Part shown: positions 7,509 to 16,908 of the stretch, in pieces
Layout: each line of letters starts with the position of its first letter
How positions within the stretch are numbered: position 1 is the stretch's first letter
Origin: Muricauda sp. SCSIO 65647
GTDB taxonomy: Bacteria; Bacteroidota; Bacteroidia; Flavobacteriales; Flavobacteriaceae
Length of the DNA: 64,000 bases
Reading direction: 5' to 3'
NCBI RefSeq assembly: GCF_021534965.1
Contig: NZ_CP091037.1
Coordinates: 2,396,501 to 2,460,500 of the forward strand
Notes under the pieces: generated by a model
What the model saw: only the letters and a program-made list of their open reading frames with translations
Database searches by the model: none
What the model was told of the DNA's origin: nothing
Position numbers and translations under genes: made by a program

Positions 7509-8876
7509 ATGGACGCACTCAATGATTTTCTTTCCGCCATGTTGCCCTACACCGAATGGGCCATGCTCATTCTGTTGATCGGTGGAGGGCTTTTTCTTGC
7601 TTTTTATTCAAAATTATTGCCCTACCGATATTTTGGCCATGCCATTGCCATCACCTCGGGCAAATATGACGACAAAGACGCAAAAGGCGATGTGAGCTCG
7701 TTACAGGCACTATCGTCGGCAGTTGCGGCCACAGTGGGCCTAGGGAATATCTCTGGAGTGGCAATAGCCATATATATGGGTGGCCCCGGGGTTATTTTCT
7801 GGATTTGGATGACGGCCCTTTTGGGCATGGCCATCAAATTTTATTCCTGTAGTCTGGCCATCATGTACAGAGGAGAGGATTCGGAAGGAAAACTTCAGGG
7901 GGGACCCATGTTCTATATTACCAAGGGCATGGGCAAAAAAGCAAGGCCACTGGCCGTTTTCTTTTGTATAGCCGGTCTGTTTGGCTTCTTGGGAGTCTTC
8001 ACGGCCAACCAGTTCACCCAAACTTTTATGAACGTGGTCAAACCTGACGAAAACCTTATGGTGTTGGGTGAGTTCAACTGGAAATTGACCATTGGGGTCA
8101 TACTCGCCTTGATCACATCTTTTGTCATTTTCGGGGGACTCAAAAAAATAGCCAAAGTGGCCACCGCCATTGTACCGTTCATGGTATTGCTCTATTTCTT
8201 GGCAGTGGTCGTGGTGATGTTCATGAACACTTCGGAGATATTGCCATCATTGAAACTCATTTTTGTAGAGGCTTTCAATTTGAAAACAGCCGTGACCGGA
8301 GGTTTTTGGGGCTTGGTGATACTTGGGGTACGTCGGGCCATGTTCTCAAATGAGGCAGGTCTGGGCAGTGCACCCATGTACCATGGCCAATCAAAGACCG
8401 AAGAGCCTACAAGAGAGGGCTTGGTGGCCATGCTGGGGCCGTTTATCGATACCATTGTGGTCTGCACGTTGACCGCCGTGGTCATCATTCTGAGCGGGGC
8501 TTATCTAGAGGCCGAGAGCAACGGCATCATCATGACTTTGATAGCCTTTAAAAAATCACTTTTTGGGGTAGGCGATGTGCTATTGATGGTCATTGTGGCC
8601 GCCTTTGCCCTTTCGACCCTGTTCACGTATTCATATTATGGCGTAAAATGCCTTTCTTTTTTGACCAATGCCAAGATCGGTAGGTTTTTCAATTGGTATT
8701 TTGTCGCTACCATTGTCTTTGCGGCGGTCGCTTCTGTCGATTTGGTCATTAACCTCATCGATCTGGCCTATGCCCTGATGGTCATACCGAACATGATCGC
8801 AGTACTGTGGTTGGCACCGAAAGTGAACCAATCGGCGAGAACCTACTTTTCAAAACTTCGGGATGGGCGTGCATAA
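7509..8876 (+). CDS. Sodium:alanine/glycine symporter, AGCS family
   Basis: Inner-membrane Na+-coupled amino-acid importer of 455 residues. Family signatures are SSAVAATVGLGNISGVAIA (residues near 75-95), GGPMFYITKGMG and FSNEAGLGSAPMYHG, with about ten hydrophobic helices. The frame is open to a TTG at 7491, but ATG 7509 gives the usual N-terminus (MDALNDFLSAMLPYTEWAM). Its last 14 nt overlap the start of era, which implies co-transcription and probably translational coupling. Alanine is the usual substrate; the exact specificity is not shown by sequence. Confidence 0.92.
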   Translation: MDALNDFLSAMLPYTEWAMLILLIGGGLFLAFYSKLLPYRYFGHAIAITSGKYDDKDAKGDVSSLQALSSAVAATVGLGNISGVAIAIYMGGPGVIFWIWMTALLGMAIKFYSCSLAIMYRGEDSEGKLQGGPMFYITKGMGKKARPLAVFFCIAGLFGFLGVFTANQFTQTFMNVVKPDENLMVLGEFNWKLTIGVILALITSFVIFGGLKKIAKVATAIVPFMVLLYFLAVVVVMFMNTSEILPSLKLIFVEAFNLKTAVTGGFWGLVILGVRRAMFSNEAGLGSAPMYHGQSKTEEPTREGLVAMLGPFIDTIVVCTLTAVVIILSGAYLEAESNGIIMTLIAFKKSLFGVGDVLLMVIVAAFALSTLFTYSYYGVKCLSFLTNAKIGRFFNWYFVATIVFAAVASVDLVINLIDLAYALMVIPNMIAVLWLAPKVNQSARTYFSKLRDGRA

Positions 8877-9747
8877 ATCAGGCTTTGTAAACATCATTGG
8901 CAACCCAAACGTGGGCAAATCGACCTTGATGAATGCCTTTGTCGGAGAAAAGCTGTCCATTATCACCTCTAAGGCACAAACGACCAGGCACCGCATTTTT
9001 GGCATTGTGAACGGAGATGATTTTCAGGTGGTCTTTTCAGATACCCCGGGTATCATCAAGCCTGCATATGAACTTCAGACCTCGATGATGGATTTTGTGA
9101 AGTCTGCCTTTGAAGATGCCGATGTACTGCTCTATATGGTCGAAATTGGGGAAAAGGGTTTGAAGGATGAAAACTTTTTCAAAAAAATCCAGCAAAGTAA
9201 AATTCCTGTGCTGCTATTGTTGAACAAAATCGATACTGCAGACCAAGAACTTTTGGAGGAACAAGTGCCATATTGGCAAGAACTGCTTCCGAGGGCAGAG
9301 ATACACCCTATCTCAGCATTGGAGAACTTCAACGTGAAAGAAGTCTTCGACCGTATTTTGGAACTGCTACCTGAAGGACCTGCATATTATCCGAAAGACC
9401 AGTTGACCGATAAACCTGAACGTTTTTTTGTCAATGAGACCATACGCGAGAAAATTCTTCTGAACTATAAAAAAGAGATCCCATATGCCGTTGAAGTCGA
9501 GACGGAAGAGTTTTTAGAGGATAAGGATATCATCAGAATCCGTTCTGTAATCATGGTCGAACGCAATACCCAAAAAGGTATCATCATAGGCCACAAGGGC
9601 AGCGCTTTAAAAAAAGTGGGGATAGAAGCACGTAAAGACCTGGAAAAGTTCTTTGGTAAGCAGGTACATATCGAACTCTATGTCAAGGTAAACAAAAACT
9701 GGCGGTCAAATCCAAACCAGCTTAAACGTTTTGGTTACGAAAAATAA
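8863..9747 (+). CDS. era: GTPase Era, 16S rRNA / 30S assembly factor
   Basis: Essential GTPase that binds the 3' end of 16S rRNA during 30S maturation. The 294-residue length is typical. G motifs are GNPNVGKS (13-20), DTPG (60-63) and NKID (121-124); the C-terminal KH domain carries GIIIGHKGSALKKVG. The ATG at 8863 lies inside the end of the symporter gene and is the only start that keeps the N-terminal strand (KSGFVNIIG). Confidence 0.97.
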   Translation: MGVHKSGFVNIIGNPNVGKSTLMNAFVGEKLSIITSKAQTTRHRIFGIVNGDDFQVVFSDTPGIIKPAYELQTSMMDFVKSAFEDADVLLYMVEIGEKGLKDENFFKKIQQSKIPVLLLLNKIDTADQELLEEQVPYWQELLPRAEIHPISALENFNVKEVFDRILELLPEGPAYYPKDQLTDKPERFFVNETIREKILLNYKKEIPYAVEVETEEFLEDKDIIRIRSVIMVERNTQKGIIIGHKGSALKKVGIEARKDLEKFFGKQVHIELYVKVNKNWRSNPNQLKRFGYEK

Positions 9748-9822
9748 AGGTTAATTTGTTCTTTGCCTAACGGCTAGTTCATTTTGGAGTCAGACATTGG
9801 TAGAAATTTTAAACTGACCGAA

Positions 9823-11370
9823 ATGAAAAACTTCAACAAATTTCTCTTGTCCCTTTTGGTGATCTCTGTGTTTTCTTGTGAAAAAATAGATGACTTTATC
9901 GGTAATCCGGGTGGTGAAGACGATGATGGGCCAACCACAGAAACCATGGTAGATTTTAAGTTTAAGAACTCGTTTCAAGTAGGGGGTGAGGGAGCTGCAG
10001 AAATTGCTGCTTTTGATCCCATCACCAATAGGCTCTTTGTAGTGAATGTTGAAGTGCCCGAGATTTCTGTTTTTGACCTTACCAATGTCAATAACCCCAT
10101 GCGTTTAGATCCGGTGGTCTGCGTTAATCCTGGATCACCCAACAGTGTTTCGGTAAAAGATGGCATGTTGGCCGTGGCCATCGAATCTCCCAATAAACAA
10201 GAAAATGGTTTCATAGAGCTGTTTGAGACCAGTGATACACAAAATGAGGTGAATAGTATCGAAGTGGGCGCACTTCCTGACATGGTGACCTTTACGCCCA
10301 ATGGCGACTATTTGGTCGTGGCCAATGAGGGAGAGCCCAACGATGATTACACCGTAGATCCCATGGGCATGGTGAGCATCATCAAAGTGGCGACGGGCGA
10401 AACCTATAATTTAGATTTTGTTGCCTTTAATGGAATGGAAGAAAGTTTGGAAGCCGACGGTTTTCGGGTTTTTGGTCCAGGCGCTACCTTAGCCATGGAC
10501 GTAGAACCTGAATATGTGGCGGTATCAAATGATTCTAAAACTGCTTGGGTAACCCTACAGGAAAATAACGGTGTGGCCGTGGTCAATCTAGAGAGTAAGC
10601 AGATTACCGATATCTTGCCTTTGGGGTATAAAAGCTATGCCAATCCGGGAAACGAAATAGACCCAAGCGATGAGGATGGAAAAAAAGAATTGAGAAGCGT
10701 TCCCGTTTTCGGAACCTACCATCCTGATGCCATTGCGTACTATAGCGTGAACGGAATGGATTATGTGGTCACGGCAAATGAAGGGGATGCGCGAGAGTAT
10801 GAAGGTGAGCCCGGTTTTGTAGAAGAAGACAGAATCAAGGATGTGGTACTTGACCCTGAGGTATTTCCAGATTTTGAAGAACTTCAAAAAGAAGAAAATC
10901 TTGGTAGATTGAAATTGACCCTTGTTCAAGGCGACACCGACGGAGATGGTGACTACGATGAGCTGTACAGTTTTGGCGCCCGTTCTTTTTCGATCTGGTC
11001 GGGTATGGGCCAGTTGGTTTATGACAGTGGCAACGATATTGCGGCCAAGACTTTAGCATTGACCCCAGATGCATTCAATGGTGACGATGGACGAAGCGAT
11101 GACAAGGGGGCCGAACCTGAAGCTGTCACCATACAAGAAATTGGGGGCAAGCAAATATTATTCCTTGGCCTGGAACGTAACAACCAGATAATGGTTTATG
11201 ACATATCCAATCCAAGCTTTCCAGAATTCATACAAATCTTATCTACCAATGGCGATATAGGTCCAGAAGGTGTTTTGGCCGTAAGTGCAGAAGATAGTCC
11301 CACGGGCAAAGAACTGTTGATAGTGAGCAATGAGGTAAGTGGTACCGTTACCATTTATGAGAACAAGTAA
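9823..11370 (+). CDS. Choice-of-anchor I family lipoprotein
   Basis: A predicted surface or periplasmic lipoprotein of 515 residues. The ATG at 9823 gives a lipobox (MKNFNKFLLSLLVISVFSC); the upstream TTG at 9784 would bury it. The body has the repeated beta-propeller-like pattern of choice-of-anchor I proteins: GEGAAEIAAFDPITNRLFVVN, VTFTPNGDYLVVANEGEPNDDY, DVEPEYVAVSNDSKTAWVTLQENN, DYVVTANEGDARE and RSFSIW. Some relatives are linked to alkaline phosphatases, but no catalytic residues are identifiable here. A hairpin terminator follows at 11409. Confidence 0.85.
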   Translation: MKNFNKFLLSLLVISVFSCEKIDDFIGNPGGEDDDGPTTETMVDFKFKNSFQVGGEGAAEIAAFDPITNRLFVVNVEVPEISVFDLTNVNNPMRLDPVVCVNPGSPNSVSVKDGMLAVAIESPNKQENGFIELFETSDTQNEVNSIEVGALPDMVTFTPNGDYLVVANEGEPNDDYTVDPMGMVSIIKVATGETYNLDFVAFNGMEESLEADGFRVFGPGATLAMDVEPEYVAVSNDSKTAWVTLQENNGVAVVNLESKQITDILPLGYKSYANPGNEIDPSDEDGKKELRSVPVFGTYHPDAIAYYSVNGMDYVVTANEGDAREYEGEPGFVEEDRIKDVVLDPEVFPDFEELQKEENLGRLKLTLVQGDTDGDGDYDELYSFGARSFSIWSGMGQLVYDSGNDIAAKTLALTPDAFNGDDGRSDDKGAEPEAVTIQEIGGKQILFLGLERNNQIMVYDISNPSFPEFIQILSTNGDIGPEGVLAVSAEDSPTGKELLIVSNEVSGTVTIYENK

Positions 11371-11408
11371 GATGGTTTTTGTTTCATAATTGAATTGAGT
11401 ATGTTGGG

Positions 11409-11438
11409 CACGGTCAGTTTATTGGCCGTGTTTTTTTT
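11409..11438 (+). terminator. Terminator after choice-of-anchor I gene
   Basis: A 7-bp stem with one wobble (CACGGTC / GGCCGTG), loop AGTTTATT, and eight T. It lies inside the 3' end of the convergent gene at 11419. Confidence 0.8.
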
Positions 11439-11931
11439 GAATGGTTACAAAAAGCTCATCGGCATATCGTCGCAATTGTTGCATTTGGGGTTTGCCCTTT
11501 GCCTTTCCCAATCTACCGAAGGCATAAAGAATAAACCAAATAAGGATCAAAAACCCCATGCCAGCCAACCATATGGTGATATCGTGGCCCAGCGAATGCT
11601 TTGAATATGCAAAAATTCCCAAGATTATGAACAGCGTTGCCACCCCAAAATGCAAGAACATAAAGAAGGTCCATAAGGTCGGGTTGGGTCCGAACACCCC
11701 ATGAATGGTGCTTTTGCCCGGACTGAACGAACTTATTTCCAAGTGAAGTTGAGGTGTCCAAAAATTGGTTTCCTCCCTTTTGAACCGAATGTAGATATGT
11801 TCATCGATGCGTTTGAGCAAAAAAGGGTCTTTGGCCTTGATGTCAAAAGCAGCCTTTAAAACCTCGGGATCGGTATACAGTCGAATATCAAACCGGGGTC
11901 TTAGAACAATCTCATTGACTAGGTCGCTCAT
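11419..11931 (-). CDS. Hypothetical two-helix membrane protein
   Basis: A 170-residue protein with a soluble N-terminal domain (NEIVLRPRFDIRLYTDPEVL) and two hydrophobic helices near residues 95-117 and 122-145, ending in a basic tail (GKAKGKPQMQQLRRYADEL). Homologues beside der are, as I recall, sometimes labelled GTP-binding protein, but no G motif is visible and that label should not be used. It is divergent from der with 75 bp between the start codons. Confidence 0.65.
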   Translation of the reverse strand: MSDLVNEIVLRPRFDIRLYTDPEVLKAAFDIKAKDPFLLKRIDEHIYIRFKREETNFWTPQLHLEISSFSPGKSTIHGVFGPNPTLWTFFMFLHFGVATLFIILGIFAYSKHSLGHDITIWLAGMGFLILIWFILYAFGRLGKAKGKPQMQQLRRYADELFVTIQKKHGQ

Positions 11932-11983
11932 TATTCATTGGTTAAGCGAAGAAAAGGTATCCATTTTTCTTTATAAATAGTAC

Positions 11984-11991
11984 TACTTTTG
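11984..11991 (+). promoter_or_regulatory. Promoter -7 element of der
   Basis: TACTTTTG matches the Bacteroidota TAnnTTTG consensus and ends 15 nt before the der start. No convincing TTG -33 element is seen at the right distance. Confidence 0.45.
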
Positions 11992-12006
11992 CCAAAATTT
12001 TAGTGC

Positions 12007-13308
12007 ATGGGAGGGATTGTCGCCATTGTAGGAAGGCCCAATGTGGGTAAGTCGACTTTTTTCAACCGACTTATAAAACGTCGCGATGCCATTGTCGATG
12101 AGGTCAGTGGCGTGACCCGCGACCGTCATTATGGAAAAAGTGATTGGAACGGAAAGGAATTCTCGGTCATCGATACCGGTGGATATGTGGTCGGCAGCGA
12201 CGATATTTTTGAACAAGAAATCGACAAGCAGGTCGAATTGGCGATTGATGAGGCCGATGCCATCATTTTCATGGTCGATGTGGAATCGGGTGTTACGGGC
12301 ATGGATGAAGATGTGGCCAAACTTCTTCGAAAGGTCGATAAACCTGTCTTTTTGGTGGTGAACAAAGTCGATAATACGAAACGTGTGGCCGATGCCGTTG
12401 AATTTTATGCGTTGGGGCTTGGGGAGTATTTTACCGTTTCAAGTATCAATGGCAGTGGCACTGGCGAGCTGTTGGATGCCCTTGTAAAAGTGCTTCCCGA
12501 GAAAGATGAAGAAGAAGACGAATTGCCAAGATTTGCGGTTGTTGGTCGGCCAAATGCAGGAAAATCCTCATTTATCAATGCCCTGATCGGTGAAGAACGC
12601 TATATCGTTACCGATATTGCGGGCACTACCCGCGATAGTATTGACACAAAATACAATCGTTTCGGCTTCGAGTTCAATTTGGTCGATACGGCGGGCATCC
12701 GTAAAAAGGCAAAGGTCAAGGAAGATCTGGAGTTTTATTCTGTGATGCGTTCTATACGTTCCATAGAACATTGTGATGTCTGTCTATTGCTCTTCGATGC
12801 CACTCGTGGCTTTGACGGTCAAGTGCAGAACATTTTTTGGTTGGCACAGCGAAACAACAAGGGCGTTGTCATTTTGGTCAACAAGTGGGACCTGGTGGAA
12901 AAAGAGACCAATTCGGTCAAACTGTATTCCCAGAAAATCAAGAAGCAATTAGAACCCTTTGTCGATGTGCCCATTGTCTTTATTTCGGTGTTGAACAAGC
13001 AACGCATCTTCAAGGCCATTGAAACGGCGGTGGAGGTCTATAAGAATAGAAGCAAAAAAATAAAGACAAGAGCACTCAATGATGTCATGCTGCCCATTAT
13101 CGAAAAGAAACCACCGCCAGCATATAAGGGCAAATATGTAAAGATCAAGTTCTGCACGCAATTACCGACCCCATACCCGCAATTTGCGTTCTTCTGCAAT
13201 TTGCCACAATATGTTCGGGATCCCTATAAACGGTTTTTGGAAAACAAGCTCCGTGAACATTTTGATTTTACCGGTGTGCCCATCACCATTTTTATGCGTA
13301 AGAAGTAG
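12007..13308 (+). CDS. der: GTPase Der (EngA), 50S ribosome assembly
   Basis: Double-domain GTPase needed for 50S subunit assembly. At 433 residues it is full length. The first G domain has GRPNVGKS (9-16), DTGG (56-59) and NKVD (119-122); the second begins with GRPNAGKS (180-187) and has VDTAGIRKK and NKWDLV. The C-terminal KH-like domain is recognised by [18 protein letters not shown] and [11 protein letters not shown]. It has its own promoter and no co-directional gene close downstream except a small exported protein 74 bp later. Confidence 0.97.
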   Translation: MGGIVAIVGRPNVGKSTFFNRLIKRRDAIVDEVSGVTRDRHYGKSDWNGKEFSVIDTGGYVVGSDDIFEQEIDKQVELAIDEADAIIFMVDVESGVTGMDEDVAKLLRKVDKPVFLVVNKVDNTKRVADAVEFYALGLGEYFTVSSINGSGTGELLDALVKVLPEKDEEEDELPRFAVVGRPNAGKSSFINALIGEERYIVTDIAGTTRDSIDTKYNRFGFEFNLVDTAGIRKKAKVKEDLEFYSVMRSIRSIEHCDVCLLLFDATRGFDGQVQNIFWLAQRNNKGVVILVNKWDLVEKETNSVKLYSQKIKKQLEPFVDVPIVFISVLNKQRIFKAIETAVEVYKNRSKKIKTRALNDVMLPIIEKKPPPAYKGKYVKIKFCTQLPTPYPQFAFFCNLPQYVRDPYKRFLENKLREHFDFTGVPITIFMRKK

Positions 13309-13382
13309 AACTTTATTATTTCTTTAATAATCTGGTCCGAAAGACTTCGATATCTTTAAAACCAATCAAAACGTGATCGGTT

Positions 13383-13793
13383 ATGAAACGAACTGTCTTT
13401 CTCTTGTTTTTTCTTGCTTCCCTCATTGTCAATGCCCAAAAATCAGATTATGAAATGATTGCCGAAACGGTTGGTTACTATTTGGATGGTGGTACCAACA
13501 ACGACTTCGAAACATTGAAGAAGGCTTTTCATGAAAATGCGACCATGAAGTATATTACAGACGAGGGTTACAAAGAAGTCAATGCCCTCGAGTTTTTCTC
13601 ACGCATGGATGCCTCAAAGCCAAAACAAGACCGAAAGACACGAATTGCCAATATCACCATTGCGGGCCATGCCGCAAATGCACGTTTGGAAATTAAATAT
13701 CCTACCTTCACTTTTATCGATTTCATGAACCTGCTCAAGGTTGATGGTGAGTGGAAGATCGTCAACAAGATTTTTTATCGAAAAACTGATTGA
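13383..13793 (+). CDS. Lumazine-binding-like / NTF2-fold exported protein
   Basis: A 136-residue protein with a signal peptide (MKRTVFLLFFLASLIVNAQ) followed by an NTF2-like cone fold of the putative lumazine-binding type: IAETVGYYLDGGTNNDFETL, AFHENATMKYI, and the closing strand block LLKVDGEWKIVNKIFYR. The ligand and role are unknown. The 230 bp downstream hold no gene. Confidence 0.75.
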   Translation: MKRTVFLLFFLASLIVNAQKSDYEMIAETVGYYLDGGTNNDFETLKKAFHENATMKYITDEGYKEVNALEFFSRMDASKPKQDRKTRIANITIAGHAANARLEIKYPTFTFIDFMNLLKVDGEWKIVNKIFYRKTD

Positions 13794-13991
13794 TACTTAT
13801 ACAGATAGAGGTGCTATCATTTTTAGGCCAATACTTTACTACTATATTCTCAGGTTTCTCCTTAGCGGTCAGTAAGTAAGAGACCATTCTTATTCTTCAA
13901 TTGGCAACACTACACCCAATTTTCCCAACAACCGGGGTGTATTTTGTCGAAAAAACAGCCAATCGCATACATTGAAAGAAAAATCTTACGT

Positions 13992-14007
13992 TTACATAAA
14001 AATGTAA
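13992..14007 (+). promoter_or_regulatory. Inverted repeat upstream of FIST gene
   Basis: TTACAT-AAAA-ATGTAA is a perfect inverted repeat 17 nt before the FIST start codon, in an AT-rich region that also holds two copies of ATCTTAC (13984 and 14012). It could be an operator; nothing identifies the regulator. Confidence 0.35.
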
Positions 14008-14023
14008 TACTAATCTTACTTTT

Positions 14024-15151
14024 ATGAAATCTTATCAAAAAGTACTTTTTAGTGCTGAAGAAGCAGGTCAATTAGAGATTTCCTTTACACCGAATGTCTT
14101 TTTTATGTTCGTTTCTCCGAATTTTCCAAAACCGGAATCTGTAGTTGAACAACTAAAAAAGGCGTACCCCAAGGCATACTTCATTGGCTGTTCCACGGCC
14201 GGCGAAATTGTGGGCAATCGTCTGGTTGACGAATCAATGGTACTTACCGCGGTTCAATTTGAGAAAAGCAGATTGGCACAGACCTGTACTGTTTTGGATG
14301 ACCATGAGATGGACAGCTTTAGAGTGGGGAAATATTTAAGCGACCAACTGAATGCCCCTGATTTAAAGCATATGTTCGTTTTGAGCGATGGGCTTTTCAT
14401 AAATGGTGCCGAGCTTGTTGCAGGCCTTACCAGCGAGATGGATTCTTCAATTGGTATTACGGGAGGTTTGGCGGCAGATGGCCAAGATTTTGAAAACACC
14501 TTTGTGATAAGCAATAGTGGGGTTCATAGCAAAAAGGTGGTGGCCTTGGGCATATATGGTGATGCCCTGAAGGTCGGTTTTGGCTCGAAAGGGGGTTGGG
14601 ACAGTTTTGGCCTTGAGCGAGTGGTGACAAAATCAGATAAAAATGTTCTTTACGAATTGGACGGTGAACCCGCCCTTGATCTATATAAATCGTTTTTGGG
14701 CGACAAGGCCTCAGAATTGCCAAGTTCAGGACTTTTGTTTCCCTTGAGCCTTCGTGACAAAAATAATCAAGAGCCCGTTGTGCGCACTATTTTGGGTATT
14801 GATGAAGAGGCAAAAAGTTTGACGTTTGCCGGCAATATTCCCGAAGGGTCGTATGTGCGTCTGATGAAAGCAAATATTGACCGTTTGATCAATGGCGCTG
14901 GTCAATCGGCTTCATTGATCGGTGAAAACCACAATGAAGATACACAAATAGCTTTTTTGATCAGTTGCATTGGAAGAAGGTTGGTACTTAAACAATTTGT
15001 AGAAGAAGAACTTGAGGCAGTTTCGGAAATACTGGGTGAAGATGTGCTCTATACAGGCTTTTACTCGTATGGTGAAATAGCCCCGTTCAACAGCTTTTCG
15101 CCTTGCACCTTGCACAATCAAACAATGACGATTACAACTTTTTCTGAGTAG
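14024..15151 (+). CDS. FIST domain sensor protein
   Basis: A 375-residue cytosolic protein with FIST_N (about residues 20-210; FIGCSTAGEIVGNRLVDESMV, GITGGLAADGQDF) and FIST_C (about 215-355; GEPALDLYKSFLG, FYSYGEIAPFNSFSPCTLHNQTM). FIST domains are thought to bind small ligands, perhaps amino acids, and to feed signalling proteins. The stop lies 5 nt before the start of a hybrid histidine kinase, so the pair very probably forms one signalling unit in which FIST provides the sensory input. Confidence 0.9.
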   Translation: MKSYQKVLFSAEEAGQLEISFTPNVFFMFVSPNFPKPESVVEQLKKAYPKAYFIGCSTAGEIVGNRLVDESMVLTAVQFEKSRLAQTCTVLDDHEMDSFRVGKYLSDQLNAPDLKHMFVLSDGLFINGAELVAGLTSEMDSSIGITGGLAADGQDFENTFVISNSGVHSKKVVALGIYGDALKVGFGSKGGWDSFGLERVVTKSDKNVLYELDGEPALDLYKSFLGDKASELPSSGLLFPLSLRDKNNQEPVVRTILGIDEEAKSLTFAGNIPEGSYVRLMKANIDRLINGAGQSASLIGENHNEDTQIAFLISCIGRRLVLKQFVEEELEAVSEILGEDVLYTGFYSYGEIAPFNSFSPCTLHNQTMTITTFSE

Positions 15152-15156
15152 TTCAA

Positions 15157-16908
15157 ATGCACCGATTATTAAAACGACAGCTTGATAAGGCTGGCTTTGA
15201 TGCTGGTCAACTTGAGGAAATGGATTCATTTCTTCAACAGATCAGCCGTGCATACGACTCTTTTGAACAAGATTATTCGCATCTAGAGCATGTGTTGGAG
15301 CAAAATTCAAAAGAACTGTTCGCGGCCAACCAAAGACTAAAAAACAAGGTAAAAAGTGTAGAGGGCAAACTGACAAAAGTGGCCACGAACATCAAGGATA
15401 TCATTTTTGAAATGGATATTGAAGGCAGATGGACCTACTTGAATTCTGCTTGGGAAAGAATTTCGGGCTACACAATTGAAGAGTCATTGGGCGATAAGTA
15501 CTATCATTATCTGCCAAAAGAAGTAACCGAACCCTTTAGAAAAAAGGTCATGTCATCGGTAGGGGGCTTCAAATTGCACAGAGCTAGTTTTCAGTATAGA
15601 AAGCCCAGTGGTAAATCAATATGGCTAGATGTGTCCATAAAGCCAATAATCGGTCATGAAAACCATATAGAAGGCTTCATCGGCAGCATTTCAGATATCA
15701 CGGAACTTAAGAGTGCCGAAAAAAAATTGATTCAGGCAAATAAGGCAAAAGATCAGTTCTTATCCGTTATGTCGCATGAAATACGTACACCCTTGAATGC
15801 GGTAATCGGTGTAAGCAATTTGCTGTTGATGGAAGATCCCAAAGAGAGCCAATTAGACAACCTCGATGTACTACGATTCTCATCAAAGCACTTACTGGCA
15901 CTGATCAATGACATACTCGACTACAATAAGATCATATCGGGTTCATTGGTCATGGAAAAAGACGAATTCAGTCTAGAGGAAACATTGAATGCCCAACGCC
16001 AGATGTTTGCCCAGAGAGCTTATTCAAAAGGGCTGAATTTTGAGGTGAACATCGATGAAAGTGTTCCTGGGAAAGTAGTCGGTGACACCCATAGATTAAG
16101 TCAGATATTGACCAATCTATTGGGTAATTCCATAAAGTTCACAGAGAAAGGCCATGTGAAGTTGAACGTGTCTTTGAACAAAGAAAAAGATGGCCGTCAC
16201 CATATCGAGTTCAGGGTGGTGGACACGGGAATAGGTATTGCCAAAAATAAGCTGAAAAGTATTTTCGAACCCTTTGCCCAAGCAAATTCAAACACTACAA
16301 GATTGTATGGCGGTACCGGCCTAGGGCTGTCCATTTGCAAAAATCTGGTCGAGATTATGGGGGGTGAGCTAAAATGTGTCAGTAAACATAAAAAAGGGTC
16401 TACTTTTTCTTTTGTCGTACCATTCTTGCCCTCTCGTAATAGAACGGCTCAAATAGATTATTGCAGTTTGCCCCTGCCAAAAAAACCTGAGCATTCTACC
16501 CTAAGAGGTGTTAAAATCTTGGTTGTTGAAGACAATAAAATAAATGTGACCATCATTAAAAAGTTTTTGGATAAATGGGGTATTGATCATGAGATAGCGG
16601 AAAATGGCCTCGTTGGTTTCGAGATGTCAGTGAAGAAACGATATGACCTGATTTTCATGGACATTGAAATGCCGGTAATGAACGGGTTTCAGGCGGCCAT
16701 GGCCATTCGGGAAAATAGTACAAACCCGAATTATGAAACACCCATTATAGCTTTGACAGCATCAACGGGAGACAAAACAAGCAAAGAACTCCAAAAAACA
16801 GGTATGGACGGGTTGCTGCCAAAACCATTTGACCCCAAAGAACTATTTTCAGCGATTGAAAATTGTGTGAACATTCCTAGAACATCGGGAATTTTACCAG
16901 CCTCCTGA
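15157..16908 (+). CDS. PAS-domain hybrid histidine kinase with receiver
   Basis: A 583-residue soluble kinase with no transmembrane helix. Order: N-terminal coiled coil (residues 15-75), PAS domain (about 75-185; IIFEMDIEGRWTYLNSAWERISGYTIEE), HisKA with phospho-accepting His207 (SHEIRTPLN), HATPase_c (NLLGNSIKFTEKG, DTGIGIA, YGGTGLGLSI), and a receiver domain with phospho-acceptor Asp502 (FMDIEMPVMNG). Being cytosolic and directly behind the FIST gene, it likely senses through that protein. No DNA-binding output is encoded nearby. The last 15 nt overlap the convergent TPM gene. Confidence 0.93.
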   Translation: MHRLLKRQLDKAGFDAGQLEEMDSFLQQISRAYDSFEQDYSHLEHVLEQNSKELFAANQRLKNKVKSVEGKLTKVATNIKDIIFEMDIEGRWTYLNSAWERISGYTIEESLGDKYYHYLPKEVTEPFRKKVMSSVGGFKLHRASFQYRKPSGKSIWLDVSIKPIIGHENHIEGFIGSISDITELKSAEKKLIQANKAKDQFLSVMSHEIRTPLNAVIGVSNLLLMEDPKESQLDNLDVLRFSSKHLLALINDILDYNKIISGSLVMEKDEFSLEETLNAQRQMFAQRAYSKGLNFEVNIDESVPGKVVGDTHRLSQILTNLLGNSIKFTEKGHVKLNVSLNKEKDGRHHIEFRVVDTGIGIAKNKLKSIFEPFAQANSNTTRLYGGTGLGLSICKNLVEIMGGELKCVSKHKKGSTFSFVVPFLPSRNRTAQIDYCSLPLPKKPEHSTLRGVKILVVEDNKINVTIIKKFLDKWGIDHEIAENGLVGFEMSVKKRYDLIFMDIEMPVMNGFQAAMAIRENSTNPNYETPIIALTASTGDKTSKELQKTGMDGLLPKPFDPKELFSAIENCVNIPRTSGILPAS

